NCBI GenBank assembly: GCA_002724635.1
Contig: PBPM01000108.1
Span: 55,345 to 119,344 of the forward strand
Reading direction: 5' to 3'
Origin: Rhodospirillaceae bacterium
Lineage (GTDB): Bacteria > Pseudomonadota > Alphaproteobacteria > UBA6615
DNA length: 64,000 nt
The stretch's first letter is position 1. Every line of letters begins with the position of its first letter. Positions 39,639-49,236 of this stretch are shown here, in pieces. The position numbers and the translations under genes are program-made. The notes beneath the pieces were generated by a model, which saw only the letters and a program-made list of their open reading frames with translations, was not told where the DNA came from and ran no database searches.

Positions 39639-39671
39639 GAAGCCGCGGATTACTGGAGAAATCCGCGGCTT
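39639..39671 (-). other. Perfect 13-base-pair stem-loop after ftsZ
   Basis: GAAGCCGCGGATT pairs perfectly with AATCCGCGGCTTC around a seven-base loop. It begins 17 bases after the ftsZ stop, in the 169-base gap to lpxC. No T-run follows on either strand, so it is not a standard intrinsic terminator. It may protect the 3' end of ftsZ mRNA or thin out transcription into lpxC. Confidence 0.6.
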
Positions 39672-39687
39672 CTGTCCTGTCGCGTGA

Positions 39688-41391
39688 TCAGTTCGCTTGG
39701 CGGCGTAGGAACGCCGGAATTTCCAGCATATCCTCGTCGTCGCGCACCGTTTCGCACGCGTCGGCCGATTCGATGTTGGCCAGCGACGGTTGAGCCGCCG
39801 CAGTAGACGGGTCGGCGACTGGGGCCGGTTTTTCCGCTGTTTCGGCGACCGTTGTCTGGGCAACCGGTTCCGGCGTCACCGAAACCTCAAGTGCTGGAGC
39901 TGGTTCCAATATGGGCTCCCGGGCGGCTGCCACGGCGGGCTTGGTCGCAACCGGTTCGCGGCGTTCGGCCGGCATGGCAGAGGCGGCGTCCTGGTCCTCG
40001 GCCATTGCGCGGTTCACCGCTCCCGTGACCTTTTCGAATAGGCTGCGGCCCCGGCGGCGTTCTGCTTGGGCACCGGCATTGGCGATCGCGGCCTCCGCGA
40101 AGGCGTCGGGGCGAGGCGTCTCGGCCTTTACCGCGGAACGACGTTCCGTGACAACCGGCTTCGGCGGGATGAACGGCGAGGCGGCCGTGGTGGCCTCTGC
40201 GACTGGCTGCGGTGCCGAGGCCGCAGGCTGGGACGACGTGGCGAGTTTCGCCACTTCGGTTGCGGGGTCGGCCGGGACGCGAGCTGCCTCGTTTTTCTCC
40301 GCTGTCGGCGGTGTTGCGACCATCGCCGATGCCGTCTCCTGCGTTGCCTCGATCCGCTTGGTCTTGGACTGGTCGGCATCATGCACCAGCGAGATCATAG
40401 GCGAACGTGGCAGGGAGTCCGCGTTGGCGTCGATACCCGTGGCGACAATCGAAACCCGCATCATGCCCTCAAGCTTCTCGTCGAACGTCGAACCGAAGAT
40501 GATGTTGGCATCGGCATCCACTTCCTCGCGGATCCTGTTGGCGGCTTCGTCGACCTCGAACAGGGTCATGTCGGGTCCGCCGGTAATGTTGATTAACACC
40601 CCTCGCGCGCCGCGCATGGACACGTCGTCGAGGAGCGGGTTGGCGATCGCGGACTCGGCCGATTCGATCGCGCGGGAATCGCCGCTTGCTTCGCCGGTGC
40701 CCATCATGGCCTTGCCCATCTCGCTCATAACCGTACGGATGTCGGCGAAGTCGAGATTGATCAGTCCCGGCATGATCATTAGGTCCGTCACGCCGCGCAC
40801 GCCCGAGTGTAGTACATTGTCGGCCATGCAAAACGCGTCCGCAAAGGTCGTGTTCTCGTTACAGATGCGGAAAAGGTTCTGGTTGGGGATCACGATGAGC
40901 GTGTCGACGAAATGTTGCAGCTCCTCGATGCCCTCTTCAGCCAGCGTGGCGCGATGACGCCCCTCAAACTGAAACGGCTTGGTTACGACGCCGACCGTCA
41001 GAATGCCCTGTTCGCGCGCGGCTCGGGCGATAACAGGTGCGGCGCCCGTGCCGGTGCCACCGCCCATGCCGGCCGCGATGAAGGCCATGTGGCTGCCCTG
41101 CAGGTGGTCGATGATCTCATCGAGCGCTTCTTCGGCAGCGGCGCGGCCGATATCCGGGCGCGCGCCCGCACCAAGACCGTTGGTGATGTTCGCGCCGAGC
41201 TGAATGCGCCGCTCGGAGGCGTTCATGGCCAGCGACTGGGCGTCGGTGTTGGCGACGACGAATTCCACGCCCTCGAGACTGGACGCGATCATGTTGTTGA
41301 CGGCGTTGGAACCCGCACCACCGACGCCGATGACGACGATCCGCGGCTTGAGGTGTGATTCAGGTGGGGGAGCAGTGAGATTGAGCGTCAT
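39688..41391 (-). CDS. ftsZ: Cell division GTPase FtsZ
   Basis: A 567-aa tubulin homologue that forms the division ring. GTP-binding motifs: [15 protein letters not shown] near residue 20, the tubulin signature [14 protein letters not shown] near 115, NTDAQSL near 55 and the T7 loop [13 protein letters not shown] near 215. The core ends near 325. A disordered Ala/Pro/Glu-rich linker of about 220 residues follows, longer than in E. coli but usual in alphaproteobacteria. The C-terminal peptide [15 protein letters not shown] is the conserved FtsA/ZipA-binding tail. The ATG at 41391 has GGAGG nine bases upstream; the longer open frame to 41472 is not supported. A 120-base gap to ftsA can hold its own promoter. 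Confidence 0.97.
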   Translation of the reverse strand: MTLNLTAPPPESHLKPRIVVIGVGGAGSNAVNNMIASSLEGVEFVVANTDAQSLAMNASERRIQLGANITNGLGAGARPDIGRAAAEEALDEIIDHLQGSHMAFIAAGMGGGTGTGAAPVIARAAREQGILTVGVVTKPFQFEGRHRATLAEEGIEELQHFVDTLIVIPNQNLFRICNENTTFADAFCMADNVLHSGVRGVTDLMIMPGLINLDFADIRTVMSEMGKAMMGTGEASGDSRAIESAESAIANPLLDDVSMRGARGVLINITGGPDMTLFEVDEAANRIREEVDADANIIFGSTFDEKLEGMMRVSIVATGIDANADSLPRSPMISLVHDADQSKTKRIEATQETASAMVATPPTAEKNEAARVPADPATEVAKLATSSQPAASAPQPVAEATTAASPFIPPKPVVTERRSAVKAETPRPDAFAEAAIANAGAQAERRRGRSLFEKVTGAVNRAMAEDQDAASAMPAERREPVATKPAVAAAREPILEPAPALEVSVTPEPVAQTTVAETAEKPAPVADPSTAAAQPSLANIESADACETVRDDEDMLEIPAFLRRQAN

Positions 41392-41511
41392 TTTTGCCTC
41401 CAGTTTTACAGAATTGAGCTCATGGGAAGGACGACCAGACATGGCCGGAACGATGACCCAACGTTTCGGCACGTGCCGAAACCCGGGGTCAGGAACATGG
41501 GAGCGTGGTGT

Positions 41512-42846
41512 CTAGAAATATTCACGGAACCACTGACCAAAACGCCCCGTGAAGCGGCTTGGTTCTCCTTGGTTGACCGGTGACGGCATCGTCAGCGACG
41601 ACGTGTTTTCGACCGCATGGGCGATGAGGCCCGCACCGGTGGCGAAAGCAGGGCCGGCAATGGCATCTGCGAGACCGCGGACACGCAGGGGCCGACCCAT
41701 GCGGACCTGTTTATCGAGGATTCGTGCGGCGAGATCGCGCGCGCCCTGAAGCTGGCTGGCGCCGCCGGTCAGGACGACTCGGCGCCCCGCTACCGGTCCG
41801 AAGCCGCTGTCGTCGAGGCGCGCGCGCGTCAGTTCGAATATTTCCTCTATCCGCGGCTGGATGATGCCGTTCAGCAGTGAGCGCGGCATCTGCACCGTGG
41901 CGTTGTGATCTTCCTCGCCCACTTGGGGCACATCGAGCAGGTCGTGTTCGTCTGATTCCGTCGCGACCGCATTTCCGTAGAAGGTCTTGAGGCGCTCTGC
42001 GTTCGCTAGCGTGGTCGAAAGGCCGCGCGCGACGTCCGACGTGACGTGGTTGCCGCCGACCGGGATGGTGTCGGCGAACATCATCTGGCCGTCATAAAAG
42101 ATTGCGAGGCTCGTAGTGCCCCCACCCATATCGACGACCGTGACCCCTAGATCCGCCTCGTCCTCGACCAGTGTGGCTAGACCAGCGGCAAAGGGGGAAA
42201 GCACAAAACCCTCGATCTCGAGGTGGCATCGCTCGACTGCCGCGCGGATCGTACGGACCGCGTTCGCGGAGGCGGACACCAAATGCATGTTCACGGACAG
42301 TTTCTGACCGAACATACCGCGGGGATCATCGATGCCTTTCTGACCGTCGATGGCAAAGCCCACGGGGATGGAGTGTATTAGTTCGCGATCCTTGCAATTG
42401 CCGTTCGCTGTGCCTTCCTCCTCGCGGATGGCATGGGTCTGCTGAAAAACCCGATGTAGATCCCACTCATCGATCTGCTGGCCGCCGATGTCCACGTCTA
42501 CCCCCAAGATCTCGGACTGGGGCGCGCCCGTGCTCAAATTCACCGTGACCGAACCGATGGTTTCCTGTGCCATCTGCTCTGACATATGGACGGCCTTGCG
42601 GATGGCATCTGCCGCAGCATCGATGTCGATGATCGTTCCGTTCTTCAGGCCCCGGCTCAGCTGATGTCCGGCCCCGATTACCCGCGGCTGGGCGCTCGGC
42701 GTAGCATTGCCGTCCGCCGACGGGCGTCCGGCCCGAGCGATCAGGCAGCACATCTTGCTGGTGCCGATATCGAGGACGGCGAAGGTGCCCGTCCTCGGTT
42801 TGGCGAGTTTCTTAGGCAGTCTGCTGGCCCCCCAAACCATGCTCAT
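41512..42846 (-). CDS. ftsA: Cell division protein FtsA
   Basis: A 444-aa actin-like protein that ties the FtsZ ring to the membrane. The ATPase motifs are present: FAVLDIGTSKMCCLIA near residue 22 (phosphate 1), VTVVDMGGGTTSLAIF near 215 (phosphate 2), and VVLTGGASQLQGARDLAARI near 362 (adenosine). The SHS2/1C domain is around 95-175. The extreme C-terminus RFGQWFREYF is the amphipathic membrane-targeting helix. It starts inside the end of ftsQ (four-base overlap), as in most dcw clusters. Confidence 0.96.
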   Translation of the reverse strand: MSMVWGASRLPKKLAKPRTGTFAVLDIGTSKMCCLIARAGRPSADGNATPSAQPRVIGAGHQLSRGLKNGTIIDIDAAADAIRKAVHMSEQMAQETIGSVTVNLSTGAPQSEILGVDVDIGGQQIDEWDLHRVFQQTHAIREEEGTANGNCKDRELIHSIPVGFAIDGQKGIDDPRGMFGQKLSVNMHLVSASANAVRTIRAAVERCHLEIEGFVLSPFAAGLATLVEDEADLGVTVVDMGGGTTSLAIFYDGQMMFADTIPVGGNHVTSDVARGLSTTLANAERLKTFYGNAVATESDEHDLLDVPQVGEEDHNATVQMPRSLLNGIIQPRIEEIFELTRARLDDSGFGPVAGRRVVLTGGASQLQGARDLAARILDKQVRMGRPLRVRGLADAIAGPAFATGAGLIAHAVENTSSLTMPSPVNQGEPSRFTGRFGQWFREYF

Positions 42847-43691
42847 GTGTCTTTTCCTTCGGATTTGGCGCGCGGTTCGCTATCGCGGCCGACGCGGACG
42901 ATCAGGCGATCGGGGACACGGAGGTCGACTGCGACCACGTCGTGCTCAAGCAAAGCGTGTTTGCGCTGAAAGTCGTCCAGCCGGGTTAATGCGGTCGAGA
43001 TGTTCTGTTCGGGAAGACGGACGTCGATCCCGTTGCGCAGACGCAGGTTCCAGCGACGCTGCGAGACCCGTACCGCGGCCTCGATGGCGTCAGACACGGC
43101 CGGATAAGTGCGCAGGAGATCGATTAGTTGTGCTGCGTGTGCCGGGGCGCCGTCGCCGACGATCAGGGGCAGGTACCCAAAGCTGTCGAGATCCGAACGC
43201 TGGATTGTCACGCCGAAACGATCGACCAGCGTGACGCGGCCGTCATGCTGCCACAACGCCAGCGGCTGGCGCTCGACGACCCGTACGAATACGACGTCCG
43301 GTAGGCGCCGCGCGATCTCGGCGGATCGGATCCAGCCGATGGATTCAAGCCTTATACGCGTGGCCTCCATGTCCATGCCGAGAATCGGCGCACCCCGCTC
43401 GATGTCGAGCGCTGCAAGAATTTCGGCGGCGTCGGCATTCTGTCGCCCGCTGAGAATGATGTCATCGACGCGCAGTCCGGCATCTGCCGATATCTCAATG
43501 ATAGAGTTGGAAAGGCTGTCCATGCGTGCATCGATCCAGCCGTCAGCCGACAGTTGCCAGGCCCCGGCACCGGCCATAGCCACGCCGAGCGCGCCCGCGC
43601 CAACGACGGTCATCTTGCTCTGGCGACATGTCGCGGGCATACGTCGTTTTTTCCTGTTATTTGTTGCGCCGATCTTCGGGATCAATCGCAT
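42843..43691 (-). CDS. ftsQ: Cell division protein FtsQ
   Basis: A 282-aa bitopic membrane protein of the divisome. A basic cytoplasmic start (NNRKKRR), one membrane helix near residues 28-48 (VVGAGALGVAMAGAGAW), a POTRA domain near 72-142 (LRVDDIILSGRQN...IERRLPDVVFVRVVERQPLA region), and a periplasmic beta domain with LPLIVGDGAP and WNLRLRNGIDVRLPE. It joins the FtsB/FtsL complex. The ATG at 43691 lies inside the end of ddl (ten-base overlap); the open frame upstream to 43865 runs through ddl and is rejected. Confidence in identity rests on position and domain order, since FtsQ sequences vary. Confidence 0.93.
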   Translation of the reverse strand: MRLIPKIGATNNRKKRRMPATCRQSKMTVVGAGALGVAMAGAGAWQLSADGWIDARMDSLSNSIIEISADAGLRVDDIILSGRQNADAAEILAALDIERGAPILGMDMEATRIRLESIGWIRSAEIARRLPDVVFVRVVERQPLALWQHDGRVTLVDRFGVTIQRSDLDSFGYLPLIVGDGAPAHAAQLIDLLRTYPAVSDAIEAAVRVSQRRWNLRLRNGIDVRLPEQNISTALTRLDDFQRKHALLEHDVVAVDLRVPDRLIVRVGRDSEPRAKSEGKDT

Positions 43692-44602
43692 TGCGCGGTC
43701 TCCACCATCCAACTCACAAGTTCTGGGAAAGCGATGCCGCAATGGGTCGCCTGCTCCGGCACTAGCGACAGGCGCGTCATGCCGGGCTGGGTGTTGACCT
43801 CGAGAATCACCAGCGCATCGCGGTCGTCGTCGTATCTGAAATCGGCGCGGGTCACGCCGCGGCAATAAAGCGCCTTGTGCGCTCGGGCAGCCCAGGCCAT
43901 TGCCTTGTCGTAGATACCTTCGCTGACGGGTGCCGGCACCAGATGCTCGGTTACGCCGTCGGTATACTTTGCTTCGTAATCGTAAAAGCCCTTGGTCGGC
44001 CGTAGCTCGGTGACAGCGAGGGCACGCGGATCTTCGCCCGGCGCACCCATGACCGCCACGGTGAGCTCGCGGCCCGGGATGAACTCCTCGACCAGCAGGG
44101 TGTCGGTCTCGAGCGCATATGGGTCCGGACCGTTCGGCCCGTCCTCAATGATCTGGACTCCTACCGAGGAGCCCTCACTGTTCGGCTTCACCACATAGGG
44201 ACGCGGCATCACATCGCCGGCCAGCAGCTCTTCGCGGGTTGCGCGCATGCCCCGGGCGATCCCCATACCCTGGGTCTCGAAGATGGTGCGGGCGGCTGCC
44301 TTGTCCATGGCCAGCGCAGAGGCGAGGACGCCGGAATGGGTATAGGGCAGTTCCAGAAGATTCAGGAGGCCCTGAATGTTGCCGTCCTCGCCGAAACGAC
44401 CGTGCAATGCGTTGAACACGGCGTGCGGGCGCGGCTCGAGGGCGTCGAGAAGCGCGTCAATATTCGCCGTTACGTCGACCTCGTAGGCGTCGTATCCGGC
44501 TTCGTGCAGCGCTTCGGTACATTGCCGACCGGATTCCAGAGATACCTCACGCTCTGCGGATGTCCCACCCAGAAGTACAGCGATGCGTTTGGGGCCGCTC
44601 AT
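43682..44602 (-). CDS. ddl: D-alanine--D-alanine ligase
   Basis: A 306-aa ATP-grasp enzyme that joins two D-Ala for the peptidoglycan stem. N-terminal motif VLLGGTSAEREVSLESG near residue 8-24, HGRFGEDGNIQGLLNLLELPYTHSGVLASA near 68-95, PYVVKPNSEGSSVGVQII near 135 (ATP-binding Lys and loop), EEFIPGRELTVAVMG near 172, and the magnesium-binding ILEVNTQPGMTRLSLVPEQA near 265. Length is normal. It starts with ATGA overlapping the murB stop. Confidence 0.96.
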   Translation of the reverse strand: MSGPKRIAVLLGGTSAEREVSLESGRQCTEALHEAGYDAYEVDVTANIDALLDALEPRPHAVFNALHGRFGEDGNIQGLLNLLELPYTHSGVLASALAMDKAAARTIFETQGMGIARGMRATREELLAGDVMPRPYVVKPNSEGSSVGVQIIEDGPNGPDPYALETDTLLVEEFIPGRELTVAVMGAPGEDPRALAVTELRPTKGFYDYEAKYTDGVTEHLVPAPVSEGIYDKAMAWAARAHKALYCRGVTRADFRYDDDRDALVILEVNTQPGMTRLSLVPEQATHCGIAFPELVSWMVETAQCD

Positions 44603-45534
44603 TGTCCGCCTCCAGCGCATTCGCCGATCCGTTCCAGTTCCCAGGTCAGTTCGACATCCGTCGTCTCGCGAACGCGCCGGCGCACTTCCTCGCCCAGCCC
44701 CTCGATGTCGGCAGCGGTCGCGCCGCCCTTGTTGACCAGGAAGTTACAATGTTTCTCGGACACCTGTGCGCCGCCGAGCCGAAGCCCGCGGCAACCGGCC
44801 CTATCGATGAGCTCCCAGGCCTTGTGCCCGTTTGGATTCTTGAAGGTGCTGCCGCCGGTGCGGGTACGGATCGGCTGTGTGTCCTCGCGCGATTCTTGGA
44901 CCAGTTCCATCGCGCGCGTAATCTCGTCCTTGTTACCCCAGACGCCATCCATTATGCAGCCGACGAAAATCCAGTCGCGGGGTACTGCCGAGCCGCGGTA
45001 GCGCGGGCTCCAGTCCTCGGTCGTCAGGACACGAATCTCGCCATGGGGCGTAAGCGCCGTGGCCTCGCGCACCACGTCCCTGAACTCGCGACCATAGGCG
45101 CCGGCATTCATCCGCAAACCGCCACCTACGGTGCCGGGGATGCCAGCCATGAACTCGAAACCGGCGATGCCGGCGTCGCGCGTGGCCGTGGCAACTTTGT
45201 AGTCGAAGGCCATGGCTTCGGCCTGAACCGACACCCCGTCGATGCGGATTTTGGAGAAGGGCCGCCCCAGACGGATCACGACGCCCTGCACGCCGCCGTC
45301 GCGGATTAGCAGGTTTGAGCCCGCCCCTAGGATAGTCACGGGGACGTCGTCGGGTTTGCCGGCTAGGAAGTTCGCAAGATCGGTTACGTCGGCCGGCCGA
45401 AACAGCACTTCTGCCGGGCCGCCAACGCGGAACCACGTATAGCGCGCGATGGCACCGTCGGCTTCATACTTGCCGCGCACGGATGGCAGTCTGTCGAGTA
45501 GCGGGTTGGTGCGGGAAATAGCCGTCATGCTCAT
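44599..45534 (-). CDS. murB: UDP-N-acetylenolpyruvoylglucosamine reductase
   Basis: A 311-aa FAD enzyme that makes UDP-MurNAc. FAD-binding motifs: [19 protein letters not shown] near residue 32, [21 protein letters not shown] near 70, and [23 protein letters not shown] near 115. The proton-donor region [10 protein letters not shown] near 225 has the catalytic Ser, and [27 protein letters not shown] follows, the type I MurB ending. It is linked by four-base overlaps to murC before it and ddl after it. Confidence 0.96.
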   Translation of the reverse strand: MSMTAISRTNPLLDRLPSVRGKYEADGAIARYTWFRVGGPAEVLFRPADVTDLANFLAGKPDDVPVTILGAGSNLLIRDGGVQGVVIRLGRPFSKIRIDGVSVQAEAMAFDYKVATATRDAGIAGFEFMAGIPGTVGGGLRMNAGAYGREFRDVVREATALTPHGEIRVLTTEDWSPRYRGSAVPRDWIFVGCIMDGVWGNKDEITRAMELVQESREDTQPIRTRTGGSTFKNPNGHKAWELIDRAGCRGLRLGGAQVSEKHCNFLVNKGGATAADIEGLGEEVRRRVRETTDVELTWELERIGECAGGGQ

Positions 45535-46961
45535 CCCTCCGTCCCCGTATCGCGCGACAGCAGCCGGTCGAGTTCGTCGGGCAGCGCCTGTGCCCAGTTA
45601 GTGACGGTACCGGCGCCGAGGCAGACGACCATATCGCCTTCGCGCCCGCTCTCGGCGATCAGTTCTGCCAGACGATCCGGATCGGAGAGTGGACGCACGT
45701 CGCGATGGCCGCGGGCGCGAAGCCCGTCCACCAACGCGTCGCGGTCCACTCCCGCAATCGGGGCCTCGCCGGCCGGGTAGATGTCCGACACGAATACGAT
45801 GTCCGCGTCGTTGAAACAGGTACAGAAGTCGTCGAACAGACTTTCGACGCGCGAGTAGCGGTGGGGCTGGAAGATCGCCATGACCTGACCCGCGGTGGCG
45901 CCGCGCGCGGCGTTCAAGACTGCCGAGATTTCCACCGGATGATGGCCGTAGTCGTCGATCACCTGGATGCTGCCGGCATCGCCGGTCTTGGTGAAGCGGC
46001 GTTTCACCCCAGCGAAGCCGTTGAAGGCGTCCTGAATGACGGCGTCGGGTATGTTCATCTCGATGGCGATTGTGACCGCTGCGAGCGCGTTCTGGGCATT
46101 GTGGGCGCCGAACATGGGCAACCGGACATTCTCGATCATGCGAGCGTTACTGCCGGTGCGCGGCGCGATATTCACGTTGAATTGCATGCCGCAACTATCG
46201 GTCTCGAGGCTTACGCCCTGAATATCGGCCTGACGGGAGAAGCCGTAGGTGACGATCCGGCGGTCTTTCAGTTGCGGGATAAGGGCCTGAACCTCGGGAT
46301 GGTCGATGCACATAGCCGCGAAGCCGTAGAACGGGATGTTCGAAACGAAGGTCGCGAAGGCCTCGCGCACGGCGCCGAAATCGCCATAGAAATCGAGATG
46401 CTCGGGGTCGATGTTGGTGACCACCACGATCGCCGCGGGCAATTTGACGAATGTGCCGTCTGACTCGTCTGCTTCGACGACCATCCAGTCGCCCTCACCA
46501 AGCCGGGCGTTGGTCCCGTAGGCGTTGATGATGCCGCCGTTGATCACGGTCGGGTCGCGGTCGGCAGCGTCTAGCATAGCGGCGACCAGCGAGGTAGTCG
46601 TAGTCTTACCGTGGGTGCCCCCCACCGCGATCGACCATTTCAGCCGCATCAGTTCAGCCAGCATCTCAGCGCGACGAACGACCGGCACCAAGCGGGTGCG
46701 GGCGGCCACAACCTCGGGATTGTCGTCCTTGACCGCCGTCGAGACCACTAGGACCGAGGCGTGCTCAATGTTCTCGGCGCGCTGGCCGATGTCGATGTGG
46801 ATGCCGAGGTCGCGCAAGCGCGTGACGTTCGCATTTTCAGACAGATCGCTGCCCTGTACCTGGTAGCCCAGCGCATGCAGCGTCTCGGCGATGCCACTCA
46901 TGCCGATGCCGCCGATGCCTACGAAATGAATCAGGCCGATGTCGATGGGAAGCGCCCTCAT
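45531..46961 (-). CDS. murC: UDP-N-acetylmuramate--L-alanine ligase
   Basis: A 476-aa Mur ligase that adds L-Ala to UDP-MurNAc. N-terminal Rossmann part [28 protein letters not shown] near residues 11-40, ATP loop [20 protein letters not shown] near 110, [11 protein letters not shown] near 165, [11 protein letters not shown] near 185, [10 protein letters not shown] near 288, and [10 protein letters not shown] near 335, a typical MurC motif. It overlaps murG by four bases. Confidence 0.97.
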   Translation of the reverse strand: MRALPIDIGLIHFVGIGGIGMSGIAETLHALGYQVQGSDLSENANVTRLRDLGIHIDIGQRAENIEHASVLVVSTAVKDDNPEVVAARTRLVPVVRRAEMLAELMRLKWSIAVGGTHGKTTTTSLVAAMLDAADRDPTVINGGIINAYGTNARLGEGDWMVVEADESDGTFVKLPAAIVVVTNIDPEHLDFYGDFGAVREAFATFVSNIPFYGFAAMCIDHPEVQALIPQLKDRRIVTYGFSRQADIQGVSLETDSCGMQFNVNIAPRTGSNARMIENVRLPMFGAHNAQNALAAVTIAIEMNIPDAVIQDAFNGFAGVKRRFTKTGDAGSIQVIDDYGHHPVEISAVLNAARGATAGQVMAIFQPHRYSRVESLFDDFCTCFNDADIVFVSDIYPAGEAPIAGVDRDALVDGLRARGHRDVRPLSDPDRLAELIAESGREGDMVVCLGAGTVTNWAQALPDELDRLLSRDTGTEG

Positions 46962-48115
46962 TCCGCGGCCTCCCGCATGTCACTCGGTGTACCGCCTAGG
47001 CCGTTGCCGTTGGCGGGAATCAGATCCTCTACTAGGTCTGCTAGCCTTTCGGCTGCGTCGGGATGGCCGAGCGCGTGGGCGGCGGACGCGATCCGGGCTA
47101 GGGCGTCGGCGGATTCGAGCGCTGCTTCCAGCCAGCCGGCCATGGCCGCCGGGGTGAATTCGTTTTGGGCCATCACCCAACCTGCACCCGCTGCCTCGAT
47201 CGCGCGGGCGTTGGCCATCTGGTGGTCGTCGATTGCGTGAGGATAGGGTACATAGAGCGCAGGCCGCCCGGCGGTCGTGAGTTCGGCAACGGTCGATGCG
47301 CCGGACCGCCCGGCGACGAGATGCGCCGCAGCGAGCCGGGCCGGCATGTCGTCGAAGAAGGTTTCGAGCTCGACGGGCATGTTTAGGGACGCATAGATGG
47401 CGCGTACGTCCTCGATGTCTTCCGCTCGGCACTGTTGGGCCAGCCGAAAACAAGCCCGCTGGGCTGGGGTCAACGACGCGAACGCCGCCGGTGCGATCTT
47501 CGAGAAGACCTGCGCGCCCTGGCTGCCGCCGACTATCAGGAGGTCGATGACGCCGCTGGGTGGCGTGTAGGGACGGGCGGCTAGGGCGGCGATCTCGGGC
47601 CGGACGGGATTACCGACGACGGTCGCGCGCGCATGGCCCGCAGATTTCAGTCGCTGGGTCTCGGCGAAGCTGAGCGCGAACGCGTGCGCGCCACGGGCCA
47701 GACGGCGGTTGGCTCGACCAAGCACGGCGTTTTGCTCATGGATCAAGGTGGGGATGCCGGCGAAACCGGCTGCTAGGATCGGCGGGACACTGGGATAGCC
47801 ACCGAAACCAACGGCGATCGTGGGCGCGTATTCACGCAGCAGGCGCCGAGATTCGAAGAACCCGGACGCGAGCGCGCGGACCCCTGCGACGAGGCCTTTC
47901 GGGCCACCACTTAGGCTGCGTGCCGATATGGTGTGGCGTATGACCGATTTTGGCAGACCGAGAACATCGGATCTGACCTGTGCGCCGCGCGGATCGGTCA
48001 CGAAAAGAATCGCGTGGCCGCGTGCGGCGAGCGCGCTGGCGAGTGAGACGGCCGGGAACATGTGGCCGCCGGTACCGCCCGCGGCGATGAGGACCGGCTG
48101 CTGGCGTGTGTTCAT
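46958..48115 (-). CDS. murG: Lipid II-forming N-acetylglucosaminyltransferase
   Basis: A 385-aa GT-B glycosyltransferase that adds GlcNAc to lipid I on the inner face of the membrane. Gly-rich loop [20 protein letters not shown] near residue 10-28, [15 protein letters not shown] near 103, [14 protein letters not shown] near 125, VVGNPVR near 165, [13 protein letters not shown] near 192, and the donor-binding [31 protein letters not shown] spans about 275-305. The ATG at 48115 overlaps the ftsW stop; the open frame beyond it runs through ftsW and is rejected. Confidence 0.97.
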   Translation of the reverse strand: MNTRQQPVLIAAGGTGGHMFPAVSLASALAARGHAILFVTDPRGAQVRSDVLGLPKSVIRHTISARSLSGGPKGLVAGVRALASGFFESRRLLREYAPTIAVGFGGYPSVPPILAAGFAGIPTLIHEQNAVLGRANRRLARGAHAFALSFAETQRLKSAGHARATVVGNPVRPEIAALAARPYTPPSGVIDLLIVGGSQGAQVFSKIAPAAFASLTPAQRACFRLAQQCRAEDIEDVRAIYASLNMPVELETFFDDMPARLAAAHLVAGRSGASTVAELTTAGRPALYVPYPHAIDDHQMANARAIEAAGAGWVMAQNEFTPAAMAGWLEAALESADALARIASAAHALGHPDAAERLADLVEDLIPANGNGLGGTPSDMREAAE

Positions 48116-49236
48116 GACGATGTCCCTGATCCGATCCGTCGGCGTGTCAGGGCGAGTGTCATGCCGAGCCCGAGCGCGACGCCGAGCAGCGAGGAACCAC
48201 CATAGCTGATGAATGGCAGGGTCATGCCTTTGGTCGGGATTAGTTGCAGACTCGACGCCATGTTGATCAGCGCCTGCATACCGAACTGGACCAGCAAGCC
48301 CGCGACGGCGAGAAGAATGAACAGGTTCTGCTCCGACATGACGCGGCTCATGCCGCGCAGCACGATGAAGGCGAAGAGAGTGACAATGAACACGGCGACG
48401 AACAGGCCCAGCTCCTCGCCGGCCACTGCGAAGACGAAATCCGCATGGGCGTCCGGCAGCACCTGCTTGACCTGGCCTTCCCCGGGACCGCGGCCGAACA
48501 GGCCGCCGCTGGAGAATGCCTCTATACTGCGCTCGATCTGGTAGGTGTCGCCCGACTTGGGGTCGATGAAGCGGTCTATTCGGCTCGCGACATGAGACAG
48601 TGTGAAGTAGGAACCTATCAGACCGGAGACTCCGAGAACGATAAGGCCTGCGACCAGCCACATGGGTAGGCCTGCCAGGAAGAACTGGGCCATCCACACG
48701 CCGGTGATAACCACGGCTTGGCCCAGATCCGGCTGGGCGATGACCAGCGCGATGACGAGACCGAACAGGCCGATGCAGATCAACCGACCTGGGAAGCGCG
48801 GGTCGTGCGCAGCCTCGCTGAAAAGCCAGGCTGCAACCACGGCGAACATGGGCTTCACTAACTCGGTTGCCTGCAGTGAGAAGCCCGCGACTGACAGCCA
48901 GCGCCGGGCGCCCTTGATCTCGGTGCCGATCAGAAGGGTGATGACGAGGAGGCAGATGCAGCCAAGGAAGGCAATCACGGCCATCCGGCGCACGTGGACC
49001 GGCGAGAGTGCCGAGACGGCTACAATCATCGCGATTGCGATCGGCAGCATCATGAAGTGGCGCTTGATGAAGTAGAACTCATCTAGGCCGATCCGCTCAG
49101 CGACGGTCGGACTTGATGCGGCGGCGAGGAGGGCGCCGAAAGCCATCAGGGCGATGATCGCCGCCAGGCTCCAGCGGTCAACGGTCCACCACCATTGCCC
49201 GAGGATCGAAGTGTCGGCGCGCGTGAAGGGCGTCAT
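48112..49236 (-). CDS. ftsW: SEDS-family glycosyltransferase FtsW
   Basis: A 374-aa inner-membrane protein with about ten helices that polymerises lipid II into glycan strands at the septum with FtsI. SEDS marks: GARRWLSVAGFSLQATELVKP near residue 112 (catalytic-side motif), AQPDLGQAVVITGVW near 168 (conserved Asp), a periplasmic loop with SGGLFGRGPGEGQVKQVLPDAHADFVFAVAGEELG spread over 245-280, and TKGMTLPFISYGGSSLLG near 335. It sits between murD and murG with four-base overlaps on both sides. Confidence 0.96.
   Translation of the reverse strand: MTPFTRADTSILGQWWWTVDRWSLAAIIALMAFGALLAAASSPTVAERIGLDEFYFIKRHFMMLPIAIAMIVAVSALSPVHVRRMAVIAFLGCICLLVITLLIGTEIKGARRWLSVAGFSLQATELVKPMFAVVAAWLFSEAAHDPRFPGRLICIGLFGLVIALVIAQPDLGQAVVITGVWMAQFFLAGLPMWLVAGLIVLGVSGLIGSYFTLSHVASRIDRFIDPKSGDTYQIERSIEAFSSGGLFGRGPGEGQVKQVLPDAHADFVFAVAGEELGLFVAVFIVTLFAFIVLRGMSRVMSEQNLFILLAVAGLLVQFGMQALINMASSLQLIPTKGMTLPFISYGGSSLLGVALGLGMTLALTRRRIGSGTSS

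Noticed and set aside
39639..39671. Calling the stem-loop after ftsZ a Rho-independent terminator
   Set aside because: No T-run follows on either strand, so it is listed only as a stem-loop.
39911..40957. A 348-codon open frame antisense to ftsZ
   Set aside because: Ser/Ala/Arg-rich shadow of the GC-rich ftsZ codons, with no domain and no ribosome site.
48116..48697. Long N-terminal extension of murG
   Set aside because: It lies over ftsW in another frame with Arg/Pro-rich shadow composition; the normal MurG start is at 48115.
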